From: Litorimonas haliclonae
Lineage (GTDB): Bacteria; Pseudomonadota; Alphaproteobacteria; Caulobacterales; Maricaulaceae
Length of the DNA stretch: 64,000 bases
Direction: 5' to 3'
Assembly: GCF_965138505.1 (NCBI RefSeq)
Contig: NZ_CBCSCO010000001.1
Location: 310,001-374,000 of the forward strand
Of the stretch, positions 1 through 8,702 are shown in pieces. Numbering within the stretch: position 1 is the first letter of the stretch; every line of letters starts with the position of its first letter. The position numbers were made by a program, and so were the translations under genes. Below the pieces are notes generated by a model. It saw only the letters and a program-made list of their open reading frames with translations, ran no database searches and had not been told where the DNA came from.

Positions 1-235
1 CTTCAACAAGGCTATCGGCCTGACGTTTTTCAACAAGCGCGTTTTCGAGCGATTGGCGAATGCCGGTAGCGACAACCTCATCTGTAGGATCATTTTGTTC
101 TGCTTGGATGTCTTGCTCAACCTGCGCGTCTTGCGCCATCACCATTTGGGGCAAGGCTAGAGTCGAAACCCCGACGCTGAGTAAAAGAGACTTTTTGAAA
201 AATGAGTGCCCGAAGGTGTCGCGTAGCTGCGTCAT
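1..235 (-). CDS. TonB-dependent receptor, N-terminal part (cut by window edge)
   Basis: Only the first 78 codons lie in the window and the gene continues past the left edge. They encode a signal peptide (FFKKSLLLSVGVSTLALP core, cleavage probably near VMAQD) and the start of a plug domain with EVVATGIRQSLENAL, the pattern that opens Xanthomonas/Caulobacter-type TonB receptors. The signal peptide closely resembles that of the next receptor at 787-3942 (LFKKSLLLGVGMPTLCV), and both promoters have the same layout, so the two look like paralogous outer-membrane transporters under common control. The ligand cannot be told from this fragment. The start is an ATG at the far end of a clear signal peptide; no in-frame alternative is needed. 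Confidence 0.85.
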   Translation of the reverse strand, partial: MTQLRDTFGHSFFKKSLLLSVGVSTLALPQMVMAQDAQVEQDIQAEQNDPTDEVVATGIRQSLENALVEKRQADSLVE

Positions 236-294
236 AATTATTCCCCTATATAGTGGTGGAACCGAATTTTTACGGATTCCGTTATTGTTGCCGC

Positions 295-323
295 ATAAAA
301 ACCAATATTTTGAAATCTGTCAA
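295..323 (-). promoter_or_regulatory. Predicted sigma70-type promoter of the left TonB receptor
   Basis: On the minus strand there is a perfect TTGACA (318-323), a 17-base spacer and TTTTAT (295-300), 60 bases before the receptor ATG. The receptor at 787-3942 has the same -35 box at the corresponding place, preceded by a similar AATRGG. Two independent copies of the layout make the call better than a lone match. No start-site data. Confidence 0.55.
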
Positions 324-350
324 CCTATTTGATTGACCAAATTTAGCTTT

Positions 351-365
351 ATTGGTCATACCAAT
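351..365. promoter_or_regulatory. GntR/FadR-type operator candidate ATTGGT-N3-ACCAAT
   Basis: ATTGGTCATACCAAT is a perfect inverted repeat with a 3-base spacer. It has the form bound by FadR-subfamily GntR regulators such as PdhR and LldR (known of the family). It lies 27 bases upstream of the -35 box of the left TonB receptor. Extra half-sites occur nearby (ACCAAT at 301-306, TTGACCAA at 333-340). No GntR gene is in the window, so the regulator is unidentified. Confidence 0.6.
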
Positions 366-725
366 TGTCAGGGGGCGGAGCGTAGTTCCGGTGACTTTCT
401 GAAAATACAACGGTTAAATAGTGGCAAGATGAAACCTATCTTCTCGGTAGAAGCTTCGGATATCCGGCTTGAAAGTAGATTACTTACTTTTAAAAAATGT
501 AGTCCCTGCATGCCCTTAACGCGCCAAGACGAATGTGTCTAAACTCTAGCGCAAGAAAGGGAATTGAGGCGGAAGTTAAATCTTTTCGCGCCTCATGAAG
601 ACGTAGCGCGAGTTGTTAAAACCAGGTCGATATCCAATAAAATATTTCACCATATTGATGCTTTTTGTTATGCAAATACAACCAATATGTTCATCTTGGG
701 AAGCGCAGCCATACCAATTTCCATC

Positions 726-758
726 AAAAAGCACGCTCCTCGAAGCCGAAAAGCGTGC
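726..758 (-). terminator. Rho-independent terminator of the TonB receptor gene
   Basis: On the minus strand a GCACGCT / AGCGTGC stem (752-758 with 731-737) with a 14-base loop is followed by a run of five T. It starts 28 bases after the receptor stop codon, the expected place for a terminator. Confidence 0.65.
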
Positions 759-786
759 AAGTGCAAGGAGTCTTGTAAGGAGGCTC

Positions 787-3700
787 TTAGAATTTTCCTC
801 TTATTCCGAAGAATACACGCGGACCGTAAACATTCACCTCATAGAGGTCATCTTGTGTCCATTTGTATTGATTTTTTGGCTCGTCAAAGAGGTTGATCGC
901 CTCAACAGATAGCCTGATATTATCATTCACTTTATAGGACGCTCTGGCTTCGAAGACACCTACATCTCCGACATAACGAATACGTGTGCTGTTGGAGGTG
1001 AAAGGCTGGAAATAATCGCTCCGGTATTTATAGATACCTTGGAGATCTAAGTCTCCAATCTGATAATAGAGCTGGGCTGAGAAAACATGTTTCGACAGGC
1101 CAGGGATACTGGCTGGCGCAACGATTCCTTCATTTGTTAAAACGAAGTCTCCATTCTCGTCTCTGAACCCAATATCGCCATATAAGCTATCTTCAAATTC
1201 AAAATCCGACTCTGCATAATTATAGCTGAGCTTAGTTCCCAACCCGCTTAGGAAACCAGGAAGGTATGAGAAGCGATGGGAAGCTGTAAGTTCAACACCG
1301 AAAAGCTGGCTGGTCTCTTGGTTGGACTGCGTCAAAGTCACAGGAACAGTAACGTCCCGCCCATCAATGACATAGTTTTCCGTAGACCGCGCAAACTCGA
1401 ACCCGCCCTTAAAACGTTTGAAATAAGTACTGAGTGCAAAGATCGAGTCTGGGTTCGGATACCATTCTACCCCGACATCTAAATTCCAAGACGTTAGCGG
1501 CTGCGAGTTCGGGTTTCCGGATGCATTCACCCCCTGAATCAAACCGTCTATGGTCGTGATAGGGTCATCATCGTCTCCGTCATTCGTCGTAAACACACGG
1601 CTGAAATTCATATCCGCGGGGTCAGCGCGGGACAGGCCGCGGAATATGCCGGCACGGAAAAGAACCTCATCATTAATATCAACAATCATATTCGCGCTTG
1701 GAAGAATTTCCGTGTATCCGCCGCCGCCGACCACACGTTCTGCATCATTCTGTGAGGGGGTAATTTCTAACCCGCCATCCGTATTCGTTGAAATCGTGTA
1801 GCCTTGACGATAGCCGACAGAGTCAACCGATGTATCTACAACCCGGACCCCAAAATTACCGCGCCAAGGCAGGCCATCCAGTGTCGTATCATAGGTGGCC
1901 ATGACATAACCCGCGAGCGTCTTCTCGGTTACATCTGTTGTGGAAGAAATTTCTTCCATCAAGTCGGGAATTTGGAAAGGTATTCCCGCGAACCCTAATA
2001 CACCTTCCGCGATACAGTTTGGGTCAAAGGTCGCCCAAGAGTTTCTTTCACTTAAAACGGTGCCGTCGCTACCTACATTGGTCACGAGCGCACCCTCCCG
2101 AACAGAACTAAGGAAATTGTCCTCTGGGAAGCTTGTTTGGCAGCTAGAATTCAAATTTGCGATGACCGCATTGCCCGCATCAATTTGCGCTTGAATAGCG
2201 GCCGCCTCTTCCGGCGTATCGCCATCCCCTGCATCGTCGCCATCAGAATTTCGATCGTTTCGAATTTCAAATTCTAAACGACCCTGGCTATTATTTCCGC
2301 CGTCCAGCGCTAGATACTCCAACTCAGAATATCTCATACCTGCTTCAATGCTTTTGATAGCCCCGAAGTCAGCATCGTAAAGGAAATCCAGTCGGGCGGC
2401 TTTACTTGTATTTCTACGATCAAGGTCCTTATCAACCCGCACGCGGTACCGATCAATAAACATAGAGTGATCCGTCACATCAAATTCGTCATTGAACAAA
2501 GTATATTGCGGGACACCGGAATCGAGATCCCATTGAATAACCGGAGTCACATCCGATTGAGCCCGGAACTGAATGCCCTGCTCAGTTCGCTTTGTTTCAG
2601 AGAAGGAAACATCGGCCGACATGCTCAGGCGTTCTGTGACGTCATAAGCGACATTCAACCCGCCGCCGATATAGGTTTCTTCCCGCTCATAATTATCGCC
2701 CTGAACTTCGAGTGTGTTATCTGTCACAAAATTCGTAATGGCGCCAAGGTCCGTGAATTCAAGCTGATCAAATGTGCTGGTGTTTTCATTTCCCGGCAGA
2801 TCGATATCCCGATCATTTCTCTTCTGACCGTTGAATGTCAGATTGTTTCGGGTTTCTGATTGGACACGCTTTGACCATTCCACGTCAAGATTGACATCCC
2901 AACGATCATTCGGCTGCCATTGTAGCGCCGAGAAAATAGCGTCGCGCTCGTCACGTGTATCGTTTTGGCGGTAATGTCGCTGTGACGGAACAACGGCAAA
3001 GGTTTCACCAGAATCGATTGCTACTCCGGTTTCAGGGTCGATAGCCGTATTATAACCGCCATTATTGCTGCTACCGGCCGGGTTATCCTCGCAATCATCA
3101 TCTGTTGATGTGCTGTTCGAAAAGCCTTGGTTCTGAGTGCTGCCGACCAAACAGGCAAAAGAAGAACTCCCTGTGTTACTCGTAGATTGAATCTCCTGTT
3201 CGGGCTGCGAAATATCGCTACGCTGAACGCCTATGGAAAAACCAATATCGCCCCCATTTGCGAGTTCGAATTGGTCGACATAAGAGAGCGTGCCGCGATA
3301 TCCGATATCCCCCGCGCGGGTATCCTCTTGGTTCAGCTGGTCAGGATTAACGTTACCTTTGAGGTCTACTTGGAAGCGTTGGTTGTCATAATCGAGCGGC
3401 TTGAGCGTTTCGATTTGTATCTGGCCCGCAACGCCGCCTTCAATTTGGCTGGCGTCTTGAGTCTTAAATACAGCCAGTTTGCTCATTAATTCCGAAGGAA
3501 ATTGTGAGAAATTCACTGATCTGTCGCCAGAACCATTCGTCGCCTCACGACCATTGAAAACTGTCGAAGATAGATACGGCCCCAACCCCCGAATGGAAAC
3601 TTCGGTCGCGCCGCCATTTTCGCGATGTGACGCGACGCCGGTAATTGTCTCAAGAGCTTCGCCGATTGACAAAGCCGGTAAATCGCCGATTTCAGACGCT

Positions 3701-3942
3701 GAGAGCCCGTCTACGATTTGATCCGAGTTGCGTTTTAGCGAAATGGAATCCTGAATGACTTGGCGAGTGCCCGTGGCGACCACTTCATCATCTACTAGGT
3801 CTTCATCCAAATAAGGGTCTTGCGCATAGGCAGCGCTCGCGACGCACAGCGTCGGCATCCCCACCCCCAAAAGCAATGATTTTTTAAAAAGGCCTGCCGT
3901 CAGACGGGCGAATACAGCTGCGCCAGAAGTTGATGAGTGCAT
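787..3942 (-). CDS. TonB-dependent receptor (Xanthomonas/Caulobacter type)
   Basis: A 1051-residue outer-membrane active transporter that would import a bulky or scarce ligand using energy from TonB-ExbBD. Residues 1-40 are a signal peptide ending in AYAQD. Next come EVVATGTRQ and a plug domain with IGEALETITGVASHRENGG and VSIRGLGPYLS, then a long beta-barrel rich in alternating aromatic strands, ending in GPRVFFGIRGKF with the terminal Phe typical of barrel insertion signals. The insert around residues 210-270 is rich in Ser, Asn and Asp. It is divergent from the alcohol dehydrogenase at 4314 and shares promoter and operator layout with the left receptor. The ligand is unknown; the adjacent beta-oxidation genes suggest a lipid-like or acyl-bearing compound, which is inference. 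Confidence 0.93.
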   Translation of the reverse strand: MHSSTSGAAVFARLTAGLFKKSLLLGVGMPTLCVASAAYAQDPYLDEDLVDDEVVATGTRQVIQDSISLKRNSDQIVDGLSASEIGDLPALSIGEALETITGVASHRENGGATEVSIRGLGPYLSSTVFNGREATNGSGDRSVNFSQFPSELMSKLAVFKTQDASQIEGGVAGQIQIETLKPLDYDNQRFQVDLKGNVNPDQLNQEDTRAGDIGYRGTLSYVDQFELANGGDIGFSIGVQRSDISQPEQEIQSTSNTGSSSFACLVGSTQNQGFSNSTSTDDDCEDNPAGSSNNGGYNTAIDPETGVAIDSGETFAVVPSQRHYRQNDTRDERDAIFSALQWQPNDRWDVNLDVEWSKRVQSETRNNLTFNGQKRNDRDIDLPGNENTSTFDQLEFTDLGAITNFVTDNTLEVQGDNYEREETYIGGGLNVAYDVTERLSMSADVSFSETKRTEQGIQFRAQSDVTPVIQWDLDSGVPQYTLFNDEFDVTDHSMFIDRYRVRVDKDLDRRNTSKAARLDFLYDADFGAIKSIEAGMRYSELEYLALDGGNNSQGRLEFEIRNDRNSDGDDAGDGDTPEEAAAIQAQIDAGNAVIANLNSSCQTSFPEDNFLSSVREGALVTNVGSDGTVLSERNSWATFDPNCIAEGVLGFAGIPFQIPDLMEEISSTTDVTEKTLAGYVMATYDTTLDGLPWRGNFGVRVVDTSVDSVGYRQGYTISTNTDGGLEITPSQNDAERVVGGGGYTEILPSANMIVDINDEVLFRAGIFRGLSRADPADMNFSRVFTTNDGDDDDPITTIDGLIQGVNASGNPNSQPLTSWNLDVGVEWYPNPDSIFALSTYFKRFKGGFEFARSTENYVIDGRDVTVPVTLTQSNQETSQLFGVELTASHRFSYLPGFLSGLGTKLSYNYAESDFEFEDSLYGDIGFRDENGDFVLTNEGIVAPASIPGLSKHVFSAQLYYQIGDLDLQGIYKYRSDYFQPFTSNSTRIRYVGDVGVFEARASYKVNDNIRLSVEAINLFDEPKNQYKWTQDDLYEVNVYGPRVFFGIRGKF

Positions 3943-3988
3943 ATCGCAAATCCCCTATTCGATTATAAATTATATTATTACTTGGGTT

Positions 3989-4017
3989 TAATGAACCGAC
4001 CCACATACGAGTGTCAA
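3989..4017 (-). promoter_or_regulatory. Predicted promoter of the TonB receptor at 787-3942
   Basis: On the minus strand TTGACA (4012-4017), a 17-base spacer and TCATTA (3989-3994), 47 bases before the ATG. The -10 is weak, which suits an activator-dependent promoter. The same TTGACA and spacing are found before the left receptor. Confidence 0.5.
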
Positions 4018-4043
4018 CCCATTACAACTACCAATTAACCATA

Positions 4044-4080
4044 TTTGGTATTACCAATTTGCTATCTTACTGGTATACCA
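4044..4080. promoter_or_regulatory. Pair of GntR/FadR-type operator candidates
   Basis: TTTGGTATTACCAAT (4044-4058) has arms TTGGT/ACCAA with the same 3-base spacer as the site at 351-365 and lies 26 bases upstream of the -35 box, against 27 bases at the other receptor. TGGTATACCA (4071-4080) is a perfect 10-base palindrome with a 2-base spacer, as in UxuR/ExuR-type sites. Being upstream of -35, the sites could serve activation of the receptor or repression of the divergent dehydrogenase. Confidence 0.6.
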
Positions 4081-4130
4081 CATAATTTATCCGGTGAATG
4101 ATTATCAAAAGTTGGAATCGAGCGTCATTT

Positions 4131-4169
4131 CGGAACGTTCCGAGTTCACATTGGTCGGTCTGTGTGAAC
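4131..4169. repeat. 12-bp palindrome and adjacent inverted repeat
   Basis: CGGAACGTTCCG (4131-4142) is a perfect palindrome. Directly after it, GTTCACA (4144-4150) and TGTGAAC (4163-4169) form an inverted repeat with a 12-base spacer. Both lie between the divergent receptor and dehydrogenase genes, so they may be binding sites for a regulator of the dehydrogenase operon. No matching regulator is visible. Confidence 0.35.
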
Positions 4170-4313
4170 GAAGCGTCCATATTTGATATGGGGCACCAAA
4201 TTTTAACGAAGTTCTCCCCCCACCCTTTGCGGCGCCACGGTCGTAGAAAATCGCATGGACGTAACACGGGGGAGTTACATGACATCCCACGCAATTTCCG
4301 CCATACTGGAAAC

Positions 4314-5450
4314 ATGAAAGCACATTCCTTCCAGACGGTTTCCGATATTCGTATAGAAAATGGAGGCGCGTCGAAGCTCGACCAATATGTCGACGGACTT
4401 TGTTTGAACAAGCGTATCGCCGTTATCACGGATAAAGGCGTAGCTTCTCTTGGGTTAATGGATGCGGGCCTCGCCGCGCTCCAAGACGCCGGATATAAAG
4501 TCATGGTGTTCGATGAGGTTGTGGCCGACCCGCCCGAAGCCGTCGTCCTTAAAGGCGTTGAAGCCGTCAAAGAATTTCAGGCCGGCCTCGTCATTGGCTT
4601 TGGCGGCGGCAGCCCCATGGATACCGCCAAGGTCATTGCCTATATGGCGGCCCATGACCGCCCTATCCAAGAAGTGTATGGCGTCGGGAATGCAACAGGC
4701 AAACGGCTTCCACTCATGCTCATCCCAACCACATCAGGGACGGGATCAGAAGTTACCAATGTCGCTATTATTACGACAGGCGAGACCGAGAAAAGCGGCA
4801 TTGTGGCAGACGCGCTTTATGCTGACCGGGTCTTGCTCGACAGCGCGCTCACGGTCGGCCTTCCGAAATCGATCACAGCAGCGACCGGGATTGACGCCAT
4901 GGTTCACGCGATAGAGGCTTACACCTCTGTCAAACAAAAGAACCCGATTTCAGATGCTCTGGCCCTTACGGCTCTTGGCAAGCTTCGAAATTCAATTGTT
5001 CAAGCATGTAATCATCCGGACGATTTGGAGGCGCGGGAAACCATGCTTATTGGCGCTATGCTCGCGGGCCAGGCCTTTTCCAACGCCCCGGTCGGCGCGG
5101 TTCACGCCCTTGCCTACCCTCTCGGCGGATTCTTCCACGTCCCGCATGGCCTCTCCAATGCGCTCGTTCTGACCGAAGTCTTGAAATACAATCAGTCCAG
5201 AGCCGATGGATGGTATGGCGAAATCGCAGGGAGTCTTGGTCTTGGAACAAATAGCGGCGTGTTGATTGACGACCTTATTCGGATCAAAAACGAGACGGCC
5301 GTTCCCCTCACCCTGACTGAAGTCAATATTCCGGCGGACGCTATTCCGATAATGGCCGAAGATGCGATGACCAAAGACCGCGTTCTACAAAACAACCCAC
5401 GCGCCATGACTTATGATGCCACGGTCAAAATTTATGAATCGATTTTATAA
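4314..5450 (+). CDS. Iron-containing (group III) alcohol dehydrogenase
   Basis: A 378-residue NAD(P)-dependent alcohol dehydrogenase of the iron family, expected to interconvert an alcohol and aldehyde in the cytoplasm. Seen: the nucleotide-binding GFGGGSPMDTAK, the conserved TTSGTGSEVTNVA, and the metal-binding region with GIDAMVHAIEAYTS and VHALAYPLGGFFHVPHG, which carry the usual His ligands. I use the ATG at 4314 (MKAHSFQTVSD) because it gives the family's usual length of about 380 residues; an in-frame extension to 4098 would cross the operator region. Its stop overlaps the thioesterase start by one base (TAATG), so the two are co-translated. The substrate is unknown. Confidence 0.88.
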   Translation: MKAHSFQTVSDIRIENGGASKLDQYVDGLCLNKRIAVITDKGVASLGLMDAGLAALQDAGYKVMVFDEVVADPPEAVVLKGVEAVKEFQAGLVIGFGGGSPMDTAKVIAYMAAHDRPIQEVYGVGNATGKRLPLMLIPTTSGTGSEVTNVAIITTGETEKSGIVADALYADRVLLDSALTVGLPKSITAATGIDAMVHAIEAYTSVKQKNPISDALALTALGKLRNSIVQACNHPDDLEARETMLIGAMLAGQAFSNAPVGAVHALAYPLGGFFHVPHGLSNALVLTEVLKYNQSRADGWYGEIAGSLGLGTNSGVLIDDLIRIKNETAVPLTLTEVNIPADAIPIMAEDAMTKDRVLQNNPRAMTYDATVKIYESIL

Positions 5451-5881
5451 TGCGCGCTCAACCTAACGCCCTAAAAGATTACACTCATTTTTTAGATATT
5501 CCGACACGTTGGTCAGACAATGACGTCTACGGCCATATAAATAACGCCGTGTATTATTTATATTTCGATACGGTCGTGAATGAGTACCTAATCCAAAAAG
5601 GCCTTCTTGATATTGAAACGTCAGACATCATTGGATTGGTGGTGAAAACAAATTGCGATTATTTCGCGCCCGCCGCTTTCCCGGATATTATCAAAGCCGG
5701 ATTGCGCGTGGCAAATCTCGGCAATTCCAGCGTGACCTACGAGATTGGGTTATTCCGCAATGACGAGGAAGAGGCCTGTGCCCAAGGGCAGTTCACTCAT
5801 GTCTATGTCGACAAGCGGTTCCGCCGCCCAGTGGAACTATCGGATAAAATGCGGGCGGCGCTAGAAATTCTCAAAAAGTAA
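5450..5881 (+). CDS. Hotdog-fold acyl-CoA thioesterase (4HBT type)
   Basis: A 143-residue single hotdog domain. The N-terminal third carries TRWSDNDVYGHINNAVYYLY, the signature of 4-hydroxybenzoyl-CoA thioesterase-like enzymes in which the Asp before GHINN is the catalytic residue. It should hydrolyse an acyl-CoA to free acid and CoA. It starts inside the stop codon of the alcohol dehydrogenase (TAATG), so it belongs to that operon. It ends 6 bases from the convergent MaoC gene, with no terminator between them. Confidence 0.85.
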   Translation: MRAQPNALKDYTHFLDIPTRWSDNDVYGHINNAVYYLYFDTVVNEYLIQKGLLDIETSDIIGLVVKTNCDYFAPAAFPDIIKAGLRVANLGNSSVTYEIGLFRNDEEEACAQGQFTHVYVDKRFRRPVELSDKMRAALEILKK

Positions 5882-5887
5882 ATCGGT

Positions 5888-6346
5888 CTATCCGGTAAAC
5901 TGCATCCCCATCCATTGGGCGATCAAAGCCGGTTTCTCGCCGCCTTCGATTTCCACAGTTACGTCATAAGTAATGAGCACTTGGCCGGGCCGTTTTTCTT
6001 CAACTGCCGCGACGACAAAACGTCCGCGAACCTTTGACCCGGACGGAACCGGGGCAAGAAAACGGACTTTATCAAAGCCGTAATTCACGCCCATTTTGAC
6101 GCCTTCTAACGTGATGGAGGCTGTTTCCCCCATCTTCACGAGCATGGACAAGGTCAGAAATCCGTGAGCGACTGTCCCGCCGAAGGGCGTCATTTTCGCC
6201 ATGTCCGGATTAATGTGAATGAACTGGTGATCTTCGGTCACATCCGCAAATTGATTGATGCGGTCCTGTTCAATCTTAAGCCAATCCGAAACACCGGATT
6301 CTTTGCCGACCATAGCTTTGGCTTCTTCAAGTGAGACTGTCTTCAT
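5888..6346 (-). CDS. MaoC-family (R)-enoyl-CoA hydratase
   Basis: A 152-residue hotdog protein with the hydratase-2 motif: INQFADVTEDHQFIHINP, giving the Asp/His pair, followed by FGGTVAHGFLTLSML. It would hydrate trans-2-enoyl-CoA to (R)-3-hydroxyacyl-CoA. It is third in a minus-strand operon thiolase - SDR - MaoC, a combination resembling the separated pieces of the peroxisomal multifunctional enzyme type 2 plus thiolase. A GGGGAA sequence lies a few bases before the ATG. Confidence 0.87.
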   Translation of the reverse strand: MKTVSLEEAKAMVGKESGVSDWLKIEQDRINQFADVTEDHQFIHINPDMAKMTPFGGTVAHGFLTLSMLVKMGETASITLEGVKMGVNYGFDKVRFLAPVPSGSKVRGRFVVAAVEEKRPGQVLITYDVTVEIEGGEKPALIAQWMGMQFTG

Positions 6347-6373
6347 TATATTCCCCGTTTCGGTTTTTTATTT

Positions 6374-7285
6374 TTATGATTTTAGAGCCGCAGCGCGCTT
6401 TAAGAGCTTTTCGCCCTGCATACCGCCCTGCGTCATTTCAACCATGTTATCTTCTGAAATGATCTTTGACCAGTTCGCCGCCACGTTTTCTGCCGTCTGC
6501 TCGCCGGGCGCAAAACTTACGCCGTCTGTTTCAAACACTTTCGTCGCCGCATAGCCGCCTGCGCCTGCCACCAGAATAGTCCGGTTCGGCGCATCGTCAC
6601 AAACCAAATAAACAAGACCTTGGCTAACGCTTTCCACGTCCAGCATTGCCAGAATTTCCGGCGGCATCAGATCTTCGGTCATGCGCGTGGCCGCCACAGG
6701 AGACAGTGCATTAACCTTGATATTATATTTCGCGCCTTCGAGGCAGAGCGTTCGCATAAAGCCGGAAAGGCCCGCTTTAGCCGCGCCGTAATTGGACTGC
6801 CCGAAATTACCATACATGCCGGAGCTACTGGAGGTCATGGCGATACGGCCATATTCGCGTTCGCGCATATGCGCCCAGACGGCTTTGGTGCAAATCGCAG
6901 AGCCCATAACATGAACATCCAAAACAGAGCGGAAATCATCCATTGCCATTTTTGCAAAAGACTTATCCCGTAATATCCCCGCATTATTCACAAGGATATC
7001 CACATGGCCGAAGTGATCGATCGCTTCACCGACCATCGCTTCGACGTCTTCCTGATTAGTCACATTCGCGCCGTTCGCTATTGCATCGCCGCCCGCATCT
7101 TTAATTTCTTTGGCGACATTTTCCGCCATAGTCGCAGATGATCCGGAACCATCCACAGCCCCGCCCAAATCATTGACCACAATTTTAACGCCGCGTTTGG
7201 CCAGTGCCAAAGCATGGCTTTTGCCCAAACCGCCACCTGCACCAGTTACAATGGCAACGCGGTCTTTAAACTCAACTTCATTCAT
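6374..7285 (-). CDS. SDR 3-hydroxyacyl-CoA dehydrogenase (MFE-2 type)
   Basis: A 303-residue short-chain dehydrogenase. It has the cofactor motif VTGAGGGLGKSHALALA, then NDLGGAVDGSG (the Asp suggests NAD preference), NNAGILRD, and a catalytic Ser plus SNYGAAKAG (Tyr-Lys). The NDLGG element and long N-terminal loop are typical of the dehydrogenase part of peroxisomal multifunctional enzyme type 2, which oxidises (R)-3-hydroxyacyl-CoA. The MaoC hydratase 27 bases downstream would make that substrate and the thiolase 21 bases upstream would cleave the product. The C-terminal ~50 residues extend beyond the core SDR fold. Confidence 0.88.
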   Translation of the reverse strand: MNEVEFKDRVAIVTGAGGGLGKSHALALAKRGVKIVVNDLGGAVDGSGSSATMAENVAKEIKDAGGDAIANGANVTNQEDVEAMVGEAIDHFGHVDILVNNAGILRDKSFAKMAMDDFRSVLDVHVMGSAICTKAVWAHMREREYGRIAMTSSSSGMYGNFGQSNYGAAKAGLSGFMRTLCLEGAKYNIKVNALSPVAATRMTEDLMPPEILAMLDVESVSQGLVYLVCDDAPNRTILVAGAGGYAATKVFETDGVSFAPGEQTAENVAANWSKIISEDNMVEMTQGGMQGEKLLKRAAALKS

Positions 7286-7306
7286 TTCGAATTCCTGTCT
7301 TTAGAG

Positions 7307-8482
7307 CTATGCAACTTCAAACAAACCGGCTGCGCCCATGCCGCCGCCGATACACATGGTCGAGACAACATATTTCGCACCGCGGCGTTTGCCTTCGATA
7401 AGCGCGTGAGCGACCATGCGGGCTCCGCTCATGCCGTAAGGATGACCGATTGAGATGGCGCCGCCATTGACGTTCATTTTTTCTGTCGGAATGCCGAGCT
7501 TCTTTTGGCAATAAAGAACCTGAACCGCGAAAGCCTCATTCAGCTCCCATAGATCGATATCTTCCATTTTGAGGCCAGTCTGCTGGAGCAGTTTCGGCAC
7601 AGCATATACTGGCCCTATCCCCATTTCATCGGGCTCGAGACCCGCAACCGCCATACCGCGGTAGATACCGAGCGGAGAGAGGCCCCGGCGCTCAGCTTCT
7701 TTGCGTTCCATAAGAACAGAAACAGATGCCCCGTCAGAGAGCTGAGACGCATTCCCGGCGGTGATAGTTTTTTCGGGGCCGCGAACAGGCTTTAGCCCTT
7801 GAAGCCCTTCTAACGTCGTAGACGGACGATTTCCCTCATCCTTCTCAAGTTTTGTCTCGGATTTAGAGATTTCACCCGTTTCTTTATTCTTGACCATCAT
7901 GGTCGAGGCAAGCGGGACAATCTCGTCGTCAAACTTTCCGGCTTCTTGCGCGGCGTGTGTGCGCTGCTGAGACAGAAGCGCATATTCGTCCATTTCGTCG
8001 CGCGTGACGCCATAGCGTTCTGCCACGATTTCGGCCGTATCAATCATCTGGATATAGGCTTGTGGATGCTTTTCCAAAACAGTGGGGTCGGGCGCAATCC
8101 GCATTTCGGGTGTCTGCACCATGGAAATGCTCTCCACACCGCCGCCGATTGTAATGGTCTGATTGTCGGCCATAATCTGTTTCGCGGCGACGCCAATCGC
8201 CATCATGCCAGAGGAACACTGACGGTCCAGGCTCATGCCCGGAACTGAAACGGGGAGATTAGAGGCGAGAACCGCATTGCGACCAATGGTGACCTGAACG
8301 CCCTGCTGCATAGCGCAGCCCATGATCACATCTTCGACTTCTGCGCCGTCGATTCCAGCGCGTTTAACGGCTTCATCAATGCAGTGACCCGCGAGGGTTG
8401 GAGACGGCGTCGCGTTGAAGGCGCCGCGATAGGCGCGCCCTATAGGAGTTCTGGCGGTAGAAATGAGGACGGCTTCACGCAT
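7307..8482 (-). CDS. Acetyl-CoA C-acyltransferase (thiolase)
   Basis: A 391-residue thiolase that cleaves 3-ketoacyl-CoA with CoA. The nucleophile Cys lies in LDRQCSSGMMA, the His in NGGAISIGHPYGMSGAR and the second Cys in CIGGGMGAAG. I chose the ATG at 8482 (MREAVLISTARTPIG) because thiolases start just before this strand; an in-frame start at 8506 would add eight residues. First gene of the thiolase - SDR - MaoC operon, divergent from a second thiolase at 8703. The 220-base gap between them should hold both promoters; I found no clear operator in it. Confidence 0.92.
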   Translation of the reverse strand: MREAVLISTARTPIGRAYRGAFNATPSPTLAGHCIDEAVKRAGIDGAEVEDVIMGCAMQQGVQVTIGRNAVLASNLPVSVPGMSLDRQCSSGMMAIGVAAKQIMADNQTITIGGGVESISMVQTPEMRIAPDPTVLEKHPQAYIQMIDTAEIVAERYGVTRDEMDEYALLSQQRTHAAQEAGKFDDEIVPLASTMMVKNKETGEISKSETKLEKDEGNRPSTTLEGLQGLKPVRGPEKTITAGNASQLSDGASVSVLMERKEAERRGLSPLGIYRGMAVAGLEPDEMGIGPVYAVPKLLQQTGLKMEDIDLWELNEAFAVQVLYCQKKLGIPTEKMNVNGGAISIGHPYGMSGARMVAHALIEGKRRGAKYVVSTMCIGGGMGAAGLFEVA

Positions 8483-8702
8483 AATTTTTCCAATCTGTGT
8501 TTGCAATGTCTTATGGGCGCTTCCCCACGCCCTCTCAACCTCTTTGTAACGTTAGGGATTGAGATGTCCACGGCCCCAAAAATGAACGGACCTCAACCAT
8601 TTGTGAAGGTGCAAAAAAGGCCTGACGACCCTTTATTTTTGAACGCAAATACGGTCTAAGGAGGCAAATTCAATCAAGAATGAATAGAGGAAAGGTTCTC
8701 TC

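Larger units (their letters stand above)
236..786. other. Intergenic region between two TonB receptors
   Basis: This 551-base stretch holds the promoter and operator of the left receptor (295-365) and the terminator of the right receptor (726-758). The rest (about 370-725) has no convincing gene: open frames on the plus strand lack ribosome binding sites and encode low-complexity, Ser/Cys/Arg-rich sequence unlike any protein family I know. A single half-site ACCAAT lies at 713-718. Confidence 0.6.
3943..4313. other. Divergent control region: TonB receptor / alcohol dehydrogenase
   Basis: 371 bases without a gene. Going from the receptor side it holds the receptor promoter (3989-4017), half-site ACCAAT (4030-4035), two GntR-like operators (4044-4058, 4071-4080), a 12-base palindrome (4131-4142) and a 7+7 inverted repeat (4144-4169). 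The open frame can be extended upstream of the dehydrogenase to 4098, but that extension has no homology-like content and would overlap these sites. Confidence 0.6.

Noticed and set aside
564..912. Two overlapping plus-strand frames between the TonB receptors
   Set aside because: They run over the receptor terminator and into its 3' end, lack ribosome binding sites, and encode unfamiliar Arg/Cys-rich sequence.
4098..4313. N-terminal extension of the iron alcohol dehydrogenase
   Set aside because: It would add 72 residues of no family resemblance and cover the palindromes of the control region; the ATG at 4314 gives the standard length.
4067..4570. A 167-codon minus-strand frame over the dehydrogenase start
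   Set aside because: Antisense to the dehydrogenase gene and without motifs.
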